From: Protaetiibacter intestinalis
Lineage (GTDB): Bacteria > Actinomycetota > Actinomycetes > Actinomycetales > Microbacteriaceae
Direction: 5' to 3'
NCBI RefSeq assembly: GCF_003627075.1
Contig: NZ_CP032630.1
Span: forward strand, 2,108,001-2,172,000
Length of the DNA stretch: 64,000 bases
Shown here: piece by piece, positions 7,985 through 15,598 of the stretch
How positions within the stretch are numbered: position 1 is the first letter of the stretch
Layout of the letters: every line of letters begins with the position of its first letter
Position numbers and translations under genes: made by a program
Notes under the pieces: generated by a model
Database searches by the model: none
The model's input: the letters and a program-made list of their open reading frames with translations, nothing else
Told to the model about the DNA's origin: nothing

Positions 7985-10199
7985 CACCCGGCGGCCGAGC
8001 GCCGCTCCCGCGCCCGCCCGCAGGCGCGCCCCCGCACCGCGTCGCCCGCCCGCGCCGTGGTCGCGGTTCACCCTCCCGCTCGGTGCGCTCCTCACGGCGC
8101 TCGCGGGGCTCACGGCCGTGCTCGAGGGCGTCACCTGGTGGGTGGTGGGCGCCGGCTTCGCGGCGGCCGTGCTGCTCGCGGCACGGGTCGCGCGCTCGCT
8201 GCTGCGCGGTCGCGCCTGGCCGCCCGCCGTCTCGCTCGCGGTGGGCGTCGCGCTGCTGACCCTCGGCTACGCGGCCGACACCGCCCTGCTCGGGGTCATC
8301 CCGACGCCGGGCACCTTCGAGCGGTGGGGCGCCATCCTGCGCTCCGGCATCGCCTCGATCGTCGAGCAGCGGGTGCCCGCGAGCCCCGAACTCGGCATCG
8401 TCATGCTCATCGCGATGCTCATGATCGCCTCCGCGTGGTTCAGCGACGTCGTGGTCGCCGCCGGGCGGCCCGCGCTCGTCGCGTTCCCGCTCGGCGTCAT
8501 CCTCGCGATCCCGATGGCGGTGCGCGCCGAGCTGACCGAGACGTTCTGGTTCGTGCTGACCGCCGTGCTCTACCTCGCGATCCTGCGCATCGGGCGTCGT
8601 CGCGACAGCCGACGGGTCACCCTGCTCGTCGGCGCGACGGCACTCGTCGGATCGCTCGTCGCGCCGTTCGCGCTTCCGGCCGTGCAGGAGGACTCCGCGC
8701 CCGTCGCCGGCGTCCGCACGGGCGTCAACCCGCTCGTCACCCTCGGCGACGATCTGCGCCGCGGCGATCCGGTGCTCGCGCTCAGCTACACCACGAACGC
8801 CACCGAACCCGTCTACCTGCGGCTCACGACGCTGCTCAACTTCACCGGCGACACCTGGGGCCCCGTCTTCGGCGACACCGGGTCCGGCAGCGACCTCGGC
8901 GACTTCCCCGACCCGCCGGGCCTCGGCGCCACCGTCTCCACCCAGGCGGTCCAGGTGGACGTCGACGTCGCGCAGGTGCTCAGCCGCTGGCTCCCCGTGC
9001 CGTACCCGGCGCAGAGGGTCGACGGTGTCGTGGGCGACTGGACGTGGGATGCCGACGGCCTCTCCGTGCGTTCCGCCGGCACGAGCGCGCGCGGCCAGGA
9101 GTACACGGTCGACTTCCTCGAGGTCGACCCGACCCTCGATCAGCTCGAGCGCGTCGCCGTGCCGCAGGGGCTCGCGGCCCAGACACTCGCGCTGCCGCCC
9201 CAGGTGCCCGACATCGTCACGACGACCGCGTTCCAGGCGACGGCCGACGCCCAGGGTGCCTACGCCCAGGCGCTCGCCCTGCAGAGCTACCTGCGCTCCG
9301 CCCCCTTCGCCTACTCCGAGGACGCCCCGGTCGAGGAGGGCTTCGACGGCTCGGGCATGGACGCGCTCGCGGCGTTCCTCGAGAAGAAGGTCGGCTACTG
9401 CGTGCACTACGCCTCCGCGATGGCCGTCATGGCACGCGTGCTCGGCATCCCCTCGCGGATCGCTGTGGGCTTCCAGCCGGGTGAGCGCGTGCTCGTCGAC
9501 GGGGTCGCGGAGTACCAGGTGAGCTCGAACGACCTGCACGCCTGGCCGGAGCTCTACTTCGAGGGCGTCGGGTGGCTGCGCTTCGAGCCGACGCCGGGCC
9601 GCGGCTCGGTGCCGGACTACGGTGAGGAGCTCGTCGACGACCCGACCACCCCCGAGGACGAGAGCTCGCCGACGCCGCTGCCGACCGCGACGACCGCGCC
9701 CGACGCGCGCCCCGACCGCGACGAGTCGGGCGCCCTGCCCGACGAGCAGACCCGGCAGTCGAGCCCCGCGGTCGCGATCTCGCTCGCCGTGCTCGCCGGG
9801 GTGATCGCGCTGCTCGCCGTTCCGGGCGCCTTCCGCGCGGTCGTGCGGGCACGCCGGATCCGGCGGATGCGGCGGGGGCCGGATCCCGCGGCCGCCGCCT
9901 GGGAGGAGCTGCGCGACACGGCGCGCGACTTCGGCTGGTCGGCCCCCGACTCCGAGACCCCGCGCGCCTTCGCCGAACGTCTGCAGCCCACGCTCGGCGA
10001 GGACGTCGCGGCCCTGCGGGCGCTGCGGGGCAGCGTCGAGGTCTCGGCCTACGGTCGCCCGGATGCGGCGACCGTCTCGGTCGCGGAGCTCGCCGAGGTG
10101 CGGCGGGCGATCGCCCGCACCCACTCGCTCCGCACGCGTCTGCGGGTGCTCGCGCTGCCGCCGTCGCTGCTCGCGCGCTGGCGGCCCGACGCCGAGTGA
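7971..10199 (+). CDS. Membrane-bound transglutaminase-like protein (TgpA type)
   Basis: A 742-residue protein with several N-terminal membrane helices (about residues 25-240) and an extracytoplasmic region carrying a transglutaminase-like core. The catalytic Cys477 ('KVGYCVHYASAMAV') and His523 ('DLHAWPELYFEG') are visible. A Pro/Thr/Ser/Asp-rich linker, one more membrane helix and a cytoplasmic DUF4129-like tail follow. The GTG at 7971 has GGAGGCGGGG upstream and overlaps the DUF58 gene. In this trio the protein may process or cross-link cell-envelope proteins; the substrate is unknown. The acid residue of the triad is not obvious because the usual D-P-T motif reads 'FEPTPG'. Confidence 0.88.
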   Translation: MALTDTRRPSAAPAPARRRAPAPRRPPAPWSRFTLPLGALLTALAGLTAVLEGVTWWVVGAGFAAAVLLAARVARSLLRGRAWPPAVSLAVGVALLTLGYAADTALLGVIPTPGTFERWGAILRSGIASIVEQRVPASPELGIVMLIAMLMIASAWFSDVVVAAGRPALVAFPLGVILAIPMAVRAELTETFWFVLTAVLYLAILRIGRRRDSRRVTLLVGATALVGSLVAPFALPAVQEDSAPVAGVRTGVNPLVTLGDDLRRGDPVLALSYTTNATEPVYLRLTTLLNFTGDTWGPVFGDTGSGSDLGDFPDPPGLGATVSTQAVQVDVDVAQVLSRWLPVPYPAQRVDGVVGDWTWDADGLSVRSAGTSARGQEYTVDFLEVDPTLDQLERVAVPQGLAAQTLALPPQVPDIVTTTAFQATADAQGAYAQALALQSYLRSAPFAYSEDAPVEEGFDGSGMDALAAFLEKKVGYCVHYASAMAVMARVLGIPSRIAVGFQPGERVLVDGVAEYQVSSNDLHAWPELYFEGVGWLRFEPTPGRGSVPDYGEELVDDPTTPEDESSPTPLPTATTAPDARPDRDESGALPDEQTRQSSPAVAISLAVLAGVIALLAVPGAFRAVVRARRIRRMRRGPDPAAAAWEELRDTARDFGWSAPDSETPRAFAERLQPTLGEDVAALRALRGSVEVSAYGRPDAATVSVAELAEVRRAIARTHSLRTRLRVLALPPSLLARWRPDAE

Positions 10200-10218
10200 C
10201 GCGCCGGAGGACGCGAGC

Positions 10219-11010
10219 CTAGAGGGGCCCCACGGCGAGCAGCGGCCGGCCGGTGAGCGGGTTGCGCGTCCAGCTCGCCGCCACCTGGAACACCCCGCCG
10301 ATGAGCTCGGGTGTGAGCGTCGCCTCGGTCGGGCCCGCCGCCACGACCCGGCCGCCCGCGAGCACGACGACCGCGTCGGCGTGGGCGGCCGCGATGCTCA
10401 GGTCGTGCACCGCCGCGATCACGGTCACCCCGCGCGCGGTGAGCCCGCCCACCAGCCGGACGACGTCGAGCTGCGCCGCGAGGTCGAGATGGTTGGTGGG
10501 TTCGTCGAGCAGCAGCACGCGCGGCTGCTGGGCGAGCGCGCGGGCCAGCAGCACGCGCTGCCGCTCGCCGCCCGAGAGCGTCGTCACGTCGCGGCCCGCG
10601 AAGTCGCCCGCCCCCGCGAGCGCGAGCGCCTCCTCGACGACGGCGTCGGATGCGGGGTCGCCGCCTCCGACGATCGACTCGTGCGGGGTGCGGCCGAGCC
10701 GCGCGACCTCGCGCCCGGTGAGCGGCAGCTCCGTCGAGGAGTCCTGCTCGACGAGCGCGAGCATCCGGGCCCGCGCCCGGCGCGGCAGCGCGAGCAGGTC
10801 CTCGCCGTCCAGCAGCACCATCCCCGAGGCCGCGTGCTCGATGCCCGCGATGGCCCGCAGCAGGGTCGACTTGCCGGCGCCGTTCGGTCCGACGAGCGCC
10901 GTGAAGCCGCCGCCCGGTGCGTCGAAGGCGACCTGGTCGACGAGCGTCGCGGCGCCCGAGCGCACCGTGACCGCCCGCACCTCGACGGCGCCGGGGGATG
11001 CCGCGGTCAT
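10219..11010 (-). CDS. ABC importer ATP-binding protein, proposed F420-0 uptake
   Basis: A 263-residue FecE/BtuD-type ATPase with Walker A 'GPNGAGKST', signature 'LSGGERQRVLLARAL' and Walker B 'VLLLDEPTNHLD', ending with 'GRPLLAVGPL'. It is the third gene of a substrate-binding protein, permease, ATPase cassette on the minus strand, and its ATG overlaps the permease stop by four bases. Three-gene cassettes of this kind in F420-using actinobacteria that keep only cofE were proposed to import F420-0 (TIGR03873, TIGR03869 and TIGR03868). The nearby cofE fits, but iron or cobalamin uptake is the default alternative from family alone. Confidence 0.85.
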   Translation of the reverse strand: MTAASPGAVEVRAVTVRSGAATLVDQVAFDAPGGGFTALVGPNGAGKSTLLRAIAGIEHAASGMVLLDGEDLLALPRRARARMLALVEQDSSTELPLTGREVARLGRTPHESIVGGGDPASDAVVEEALALAGAGDFAGRDVTTLSGGERQRVLLARALAQQPRVLLLDEPTNHLDLAAQLDVVRLVGGLTARGVTVIAAVHDLSIAAAHADAVVVLAGGRVVAAGPTEATLTPELIGGVFQVAASWTRNPLTGRPLLAVGPL

Positions 11011-12011
11011 GCCGCGCTCCGGCGGCGCACGAGCAGCACCGCGAAGACGGGGGCGCCGATGAGGGCCGTCACGATGCCGACCGGCAGCTCGCGCGGGTCG
11101 AAGGCGGCGCGCGCGAGGGTGTCCGCCCAGACGAGGAAGATGCCGCCGGCGAGCGCCGAGAGCGGCAGCAGCGCACGGTTGCCGGGGCCGATCATGAGCC
11201 GCACGGCGTGCGGCAGCACGAGCCCGACGAAGCCGATCGAGCCCGACACCGCGACGAGCGCGCCCGTGAGCAGCGCCCCCGCACCGAGCAGCGCCCAGCG
11301 GGTGCCCGTCACGGGGATGCCGAGGGACGCCGCCGAGCGGTCGCCGAACGCGAAGGCGTCGAGCACGCGACCCGACAGCATGAGCGGCACGCCCACGACG
11401 AGCATCGCGACGCCCGCGATCGTGGCCTCGGGCCAGCGTGCGCCCGCGAGCGAGCCGAGCAGCCATCCGAGGATCTCGCGGTAGGAGTCGCCCGTGGCCG
11501 TCCAGAAGATCACGAAGCTCGTGAGGGCGGCGGCGAAGCTCGAGACGGCGACGCCCGCGAGCACGGTGCGGGTCGGGGTGAGCGGGCCGAACGCGGAGGC
11601 GAGGCCGAGGGTCGCGAGCAGGGCGAGCATCGCTCCGCCGAACGCCGCCACCGGCAGCAGGATGCCGACGCCCAGCACGAGCACCGCCACCGCCCCGAGC
11701 GAGGCACCCGAGGAGAGGCCCAACAGGTACGGGTCGGCGAGCTGGTTGCGGGTCACCGCCTGCATCACCGCGCCGACGAGGGCGAGACCCGCCCCGACCG
11801 CGGCGGCGGTCAGGATGCGCGGCAGCCGCAGCTGCCAGACGATGCCGTCGTGCAGTCGGTCGAGCGGCGAGGTGCCGCCCGTGAGGTGCGCGAGCACCGA
11901 ACCCCACACGTCCGCGACCGAGAGGTCGGCCGAGCCGATCGTCACCGCGACCGTGATCGAGGCGACGAGGGCCGCTCCGAGCGCGATCGCGGCGACGACG
12001 ATGCGGGTCAC
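11007..12011 (-). CDS. FecCD-type ABC importer permease, proposed F420-0 uptake
   Basis: A 334-residue permease with about nine or ten membrane helices and FecCD landmarks: 'GAVMQAVTRNQLADPYLLGLSSGASLGA', 'LGWLLGSLAGARW' and 'GFVGLVLPHAVRLMIGPGNRALLP'. It forms the channel for the substrate delivered by the upstream lipoprotein. The GTG at 12011 overlaps the lipoprotein stop (GTGA), which decides the start against the much longer open frame. FecCD permeases normally carry siderophores, haem or cobalamin. The context with cofE supports a cofactor substrate such as F420-0, as an inference. Confidence 0.88.
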   Translation of the reverse strand: MTRIVVAAIALGAALVASITVAVTIGSADLSVADVWGSVLAHLTGGTSPLDRLHDGIVWQLRLPRILTAAAVGAGLALVGAVMQAVTRNQLADPYLLGLSSGASLGAVAVLVLGVGILLPVAAFGGAMLALLATLGLASAFGPLTPTRTVLAGVAVSSFAAALTSFVIFWTATGDSYREILGWLLGSLAGARWPEATIAGVAMLVVGVPLMLSGRVLDAFAFGDRSAASLGIPVTGTRWALLGAGALLTGALVAVSGSIGFVGLVLPHAVRLMIGPGNRALLPLSALAGGIFLVWADTLARAAFDPRELPVGIVTALIGAPVFAVLLVRRRSAA

Positions 12012-12988
12012 TTCTGCCCGAGCTCCGCGTACTGGCTCGCGATGGATGCGGCGGCCCAGACGCTGCGCACGCCAGCCTCGCTCGCGGCGAAGGGGACGAC
12101 GATGTAGCGCTGCTCCGTGACGGCCGTCATGGCCGCCGTGGCGGGGTTCCCGGCGAGGTACTCCATCTTGTGCTGGGCGGAGTTCCAGTCCGAGTCGACG
12201 AGCACGATGACGTCGGGGTCGGCGGCGATGATCGCCTCCCAGCCGAGCGGAGCCCAGGTGGCGTCGACGTCGGCGGCGATGTTCGTGAGCCCGGCCGTCT
12301 CGAGCAGCAGCTCGGGGGCGCCGATGCCGGCGCCGACGTAGGGGGTGTCGGTGCCCGACGACCACCAGAGCGCCGTGGGGGAGCCGTCGGCGGGCTCGAT
12401 GGCGGCGAGCTGCTCCTGCTGGGCGGCGACGAGCTCGTCGGCCGCCTGCGGCACGCCGAAGATGTCGCCCGCCTGCTCGATCTCGCGGAACACCTCGTCG
12501 AAGTCGAGCTTCGCGGGCCGGCCTGCGCTCTGGCAGGCGGCCGGCTGCACGTAGCTCGCCACCCCGAGCGAGGCCAGCTCGGCCCGCTCGCCCGCGGTGT
12601 CGGCGCTGAACGCCGACTCCCAGCCGGCGTAGACGAGGTCGGGCTCGCTCGCGAGCACCGTCTCCTCGTTCGGCATCTTGTCGGCGAGGCTCGGGATGCC
12701 GCTCGCGGCATCCGCCCACTCCTCGGGCACGGGGCCGTCCTGGAACGCGGTGCCGACGATGCGGTCGCCGACGCCCAGGGCGAGCATCATCTCGGTCGAG
12801 GTCGACTTGATCGTGACGACCCGCTCGGGTGCGGCGTCGAAGGTCACCTCGGTGCCGCAGTTGTCGATCGTGAGCGGGAACGCGGCCGTCGGTGTCGGCG
12901 AGGGCGTCTCGGGTGCGGCGACGGATGCGGCGCATCCGCCGAGCAGCAGGGCGGGGACGAGGGCGAGGGGCGCGAAGCGCGGGGCCAT
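12008..12988 (-). CDS. Substrate-binding lipoprotein, proposed F420-0 binding
   Basis: A 326-residue periplasmic-binding-type lipoprotein. The signal peptide ends in lipobox LLGGC with Cys19 as the lipidated residue. A Pro/Thr/Ser linker and then a TroA/FepB-type fold follow, opening with 'DNCGTEVTFDAAPERVVTIK'. The opening and 'STEMMLALGVGDRIVGTAF' resemble what I remember of the TIGR03868 family, the proposed F420-0 binding protein of actinobacteria. It is the first gene of the importer operon. Assignment to F420-0 rather than a siderophore rests on family resemblance and on cofE 7 kb away, without a database search. Confidence 0.8.
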   Translation of the reverse strand: MAPRFAPLALVPALLLGGCAASVAAPETPSPTPTAAFPLTIDNCGTEVTFDAAPERVVTIKSTSTEMMLALGVGDRIVGTAFQDGPVPEEWADAASGIPSLADKMPNEETVLASEPDLVYAGWESAFSADTAGERAELASLGVASYVQPAACQSAGRPAKLDFDEVFREIEQAGDIFGVPQAADELVAAQQEQLAAIEPADGSPTALWWSSGTDTPYVGAGIGAPELLLETAGLTNIAADVDATWAPLGWEAIIAADPDVIVLVDSDWNSAQHKMEYLAGNPATAAMTAVTEQRYIVVPFAASEAGVRSVWAAASIASQYAELGQK

Positions 12989-13121
12989 GAGGTTTCTCCG
13001 GTGTATGCGGGCAGGGGCATAGAGGGGGAGCCGAACCTCATGGCGGGAACGACGTGCGACGGGTCAGGTCGGACCCGGCTGCCCCCACGATACCGCGCCG
13101 CCGCGCGTCACCCCTCCCGCT

Positions 13122-13155
13122 AGTTGAGTGCCGCCGAAGGCGGTGTATCGAAACC
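13122..13155 (-). repeat. 35-bp palindromic repeat, inverted copy
   Basis: On the minus strand it reads GGTTTCGATAC, a GCC-type stem, then ACTCAACT. It has the same layout as the copies at 13219, 41192 and 63103. It directly abuts the terminator hairpin at 13157. Confidence 0.75.
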
Positions 13156-13156
13156 A

Positions 13157-13187
13157 GGAAAGGCGCCCCTCGACGGGGCGTCTTTCC
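13157..13187 (-). terminator. Hairpin terminator behind the MocR gene
   Basis: Arms GGAAAGGCGCCCC (13157-13169) and GGGGCGTCTTTCC (13175-13187) pair over 13 bases with one mismatch around a 5-base loop. Minus-strand transcripts from the MocR gene would reach it about 120 bases after the stop. It is nearly symmetrical and could act in both directions. Confidence 0.7.
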
Positions 13188-13218
13188 TCCGTGAGGCCTC
13201 ACCCTGCGGGTCTGCATG

Positions 13219-13253
13219 GGTTTCGATACGCCCGCTGCGCGGGCTACTCAACC
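13219..13253 (+). repeat. 35-bp palindromic repeat
   Basis: It begins GGTTTCGATAC, has the hairpin GCCCGC-TGC-GCGGGC in the middle and ends ACTCAACC. It is exactly 35 bases long, as are the copies at 41192-41226 and 63103-63137. Confidence 0.85.
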
Positions 13254-13264
13254 AGCGGAGGGGT

Positions 13265-13289
13265 GGCCCGCTGCGCGGGCTACTCAACC
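13265..13289 (+). repeat. Partial 35-bp repeat, right part only
   Basis: This repeats the central hairpin and the ACTCAACC end of the adjacent copy at 13219-13253 and lacks the GGTTTCGATAC end. It looks like a local duplication. Confidence 0.75.
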
Positions 13290-13309
13290 CGCGGAGGGTG
13301 CCCGCGGCG

Positions 13310-14638
13310 TCAGCTCGCGTTCTGCGCCACGGCGAGTGCCGCGCCGACCGTCGCGATCTCGTCGCGGAGCGCGCCGACCGTCACGCGGATGTGCGGGTCC
13401 TGCGCCTCGCCGAGCTGGAACGGCCCGCCCGCCGCCACGCGGATGCCGACCGCCGCGAGCTGCACGATCGCGGCGCGCTCGTCGGCGACGCGCAGCCAGG
13501 CGTTGATGCCGTCGCCGCCCGCGAGCCAGCCGCCCGCCTCGCGCACCGCCTCGGCGAGCGCCGCCTGGCGGCCCGCGTAGGCCCAGCGCGCCTCGTCGAT
13601 CGCGAGCGTGGAGCTCGGATGTGTGAGCAGCTCGTGCAGGATCGCCTGCATCATCCGCGAGGTCCAGCCGGGCCCGAGCAGGCGCCGCGCCACGACGCGG
13701 TCGACGAGCGGGCGCGGTCCGCCGATCGCGCCGATGCGCAGGTCCGGGCCGTGCGACTTCGAGAACGAGCGCACGTGCAGTACGCGCTGCGGCAGCCAGC
13801 GGGCGAGCGTCACGTCGGGTGAGGAGCTGATCGCGCCCGAGTGGTCGTCCTCGATGACGATCGCGTCCTGCGCGATGCGGCTGCGCTCGAGGATGCCGGC
13901 GAGCTGCTCTGCGCGCTCGGCGGTCATCGAGATGCCCGTGGGGTTGTGGGCGCGCGGCTGCAGCAGCACGATCGCGGGGGCGGAGCCGAGCGCCGCCGAG
14001 AACGCCTCCGGCCGCATCCCCTCGGCGTCCAGCTCCACCCCCACGGGCTCGAGGCCGTAGTGGTCGAGCAGGTCGATGAACGGCGGGAAGGTGGGGTTCT
14101 CGACGACGACGCGGTCGCCGAAGCGCACGAGCGCGGCGAGCGCGCGGTCGATCGCGTCGAGGGCGCCGTTGAGCACGGTGATCGATTCGACGGGTGCGGG
14201 CCAGGTGGCCCGCAGCAGGTCGTGCAGCTCGGGGATGTCGGGCTTGGCCTGGTAGCTCGTGGTGTCGGCGCGCGCCCCCACCCGGGCGAGCGCGGGGCCG
14301 AGCGCGGGCAGCAGCTCCGGGTCGGGGGTGCCGCGCGAGAGGTCGAGGCGCGCGTCGAGCTGACCGTCGAGGCCGCGGTAGCGCCGGGGCAGCCACTCGC
14401 GCGGTTCCGCCCGCACGAAGCTGCCGCTGCGGCCGCGGCTCGTGATGAGCCCGGCCGAGCTGAGGGTCTGCCAGGCGTGCGAGACGGTCGCGGGGGAGAC
14501 GCCCAGTTCGGATGCCAGCTCGCGCACCGTGGGCAGCCGGTCGCCCGGGGCGAGGTCGCCCGTCGTGATGAGACGCGCGATCCCGGTGGCGATCCCGTGC
14601 GGGGATCGCTCTTCGATGGAAAGGGCTACCGACTTCAC
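13310..14638 (-). CDS. MocR-type regulator (GntR HTH plus aminotransferase domain)
   Basis: A 442-residue protein with an N-terminal GntR winged helix (about 12-75, 'LPTVRELASELGVSPATVSHAW') and a fold-type I aminotransferase domain (about 95-440). The PLP lysine is probably Lys294 in 'SFSKSHGPDLRIG', and 'HNPTGISMT' is also visible. MocR proteins use PLP or an amino-compound aldimine as signal. It is divergent from the pyrimidine-type operon across a 97-base region with three ACGTC repeats, so it is the likely regulator of that operon. Beta-alanine or another amino acid from the pathway could be the signal; that is inference. Confidence 0.9.
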   Translation of the reverse strand: MKSVALSIEERSPHGIATGIARLITTGDLAPGDRLPTVRELASELGVSPATVSHAWQTLSSAGLITSRGRSGSFVRAEPREWLPRRYRGLDGQLDARLDLSRGTPDPELLPALGPALARVGARADTTSYQAKPDIPELHDLLRATWPAPVESITVLNGALDAIDRALAALVRFGDRVVVENPTFPPFIDLLDHYGLEPVGVELDAEGMRPEAFSAALGSAPAIVLLQPRAHNPTGISMTAERAEQLAGILERSRIAQDAIVIEDDHSGAISSSPDVTLARWLPQRVLHVRSFSKSHGPDLRIGAIGGPRPLVDRVVARRLLGPGWTSRMMQAILHELLTHPSSTLAIDEARWAYAGRQAALAEAVREAGGWLAGGDGINAWLRVADERAAIVQLAAVGIRVAAGGPFQLGEAQDPHIRVTVGALRDEIATVGAALAVAQNAS

Positions 14639-14662
14639 TCAAACCGCCGTAGTTTTACGCCT

Positions 14663-14699
14663 ACGTCACAGTGCGTAACGTCAGAGAAATGTTTACGTC
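14663..14699. promoter_or_regulatory. Triple ACGTC repeat, candidate MocR operator
   Basis: ACGTC occurs at 14663-14667, 14678-14682 and 14695-14699, spaced 15 and 17 bases, in an unusually AT-rich divergent region. MocR regulators often bind direct repeats. A plausible -10, GATAAC, lies at 14704-14709 for the plus-strand operon. Confidence 0.45.
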
Positions 14700-14735
14700 G
14701 AAAGATAACAAAAAGCAACTGCAAGGAGTCACCGC

Positions 14736-15584
14736 ATGACCGTCGTACGCGCCGCCATCAGCCAGACCACCTGGACCGGCGACAAGGAATCCATGCTCGA
14801 CAAGCACGAGGGCTTCCTCCGTGACGCGGCCGCCGACGGCGCGCAGGTCATGTGCTTCCAGGAGCTGTTCTACGGTCCGTACTTCGGCATCACGCAGGAC
14901 AAGAAGTACTACCGCTACGCCGAGCCGGCCGACGGCCCGATCGTGCAGCGCTTCGCCGCGATCGCCAAGGAGCTCGGCGTCGTGACGATCCTCCCCATCT
15001 ACGAGGAGGAGCAGACGGGCGTGTACTACAACACGACCGTCGTGGTGGACGCCGACGGCTCCATCCTCGGCAAGTACCGCAAGGTGCACATCCCGCACGT
15101 CGAGAAGTTCTGGGAGAAGTTCTACTTCCGGCCCGGCAACCTCGGCTACCCGGTGTTCGAGACGGCCGTCGGCCCGATCGGCACCTACATCTGCTACGAC
15201 CGCCACTTCCCCGAGGGATGGCGCGAGTACGGCCTGCGCGGCGCCCACATCGTCTTCAACCCGAACGCCACCAAGCCCGGCCTCTCCAACCGCCTGTGGG
15301 AGGTCGAGGGTCCCGCGGCCGCCGTCGCGAACGGCTACTTCGTGCTGCAGCCCAACCGCGTCGGCCTCGAGGACAACGAGTACGGCGCCGAGGCGGTCAA
15401 CTTCTACGGCACGAGCAACGTCATCGACCCGCGCGGCAACTTCGTCGGCGAGCGCGGCTCGGGCGAGCACGAGGAGCTCCTGGTGCGCGACCTCGACATG
15501 AACCTCGTGCAGGAGATGCGCGACGACTGGCAGTTCTACCGCGACCGTCGCCCGGAGACCTACACCGAGATCGCGAAGCCGTAG
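14736..15584 (+). CDS. Carbon-nitrogen hydrolase, beta-ureidopropionase-like
   Basis: A 282-residue nitrilase-superfamily amidohydrolase. The Glu-Lys-Cys triad is visible as Glu43 ('CFQELFYGPYF'), Lys116 ('YRKVHIP') and Cys153 ('YICYDRHFPEGWRE'). Such enzymes release ammonia and CO2 from N-carbamoyl compounds. The following dihydropyrimidinase makes N-carbamoyl-beta-alanine from dihydrouracil, so the natural role here is its hydrolysis to beta-alanine. The ATG at 14736 has AAGGAG eight bases upstream. It is the first gene of the operon. N-carbamoylputrescine amidase is the main alternative but fits the context less well. Confidence 0.88.
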   Translation: MTVVRAAISQTTWTGDKESMLDKHEGFLRDAAADGAQVMCFQELFYGPYFGITQDKKYYRYAEPADGPIVQRFAAIAKELGVVTILPIYEEEQTGVYYNTTVVVDADGSILGKYRKVHIPHVEKFWEKFYFRPGNLGYPVFETAVGPIGTYICYDRHFPEGWREYGLRGAHIVFNPNATKPGLSNRLWEVEGPAAAVANGYFVLQPNRVGLEDNEYGAEAVNFYGTSNVIDPRGNFVGERGSGEHEELLVRDLDMNLVQEMRDDWQFYRDRRPETYTEIAKP

Positions 15585-15598
15585 ACGAAGGAGTCACC

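Larger units (their letters stand above)
12989..13309. other. 321-base non-coding region with repeats and a terminator
   Basis: No gene is supported here. The region holds the upstream region of the importer lipoprotein, three 35-bp-family repeats (one partial) and a strong hairpin behind the MocR gene. The short frames across it read through repeat arms and are not credible genes. Confidence 0.8.

Noticed and set aside
12989..13309. Short plus-strand frames across the intergenic region
   Set aside because: They are made from repeat arms and the terminator stem, lack ribosome sites and resemble no protein.
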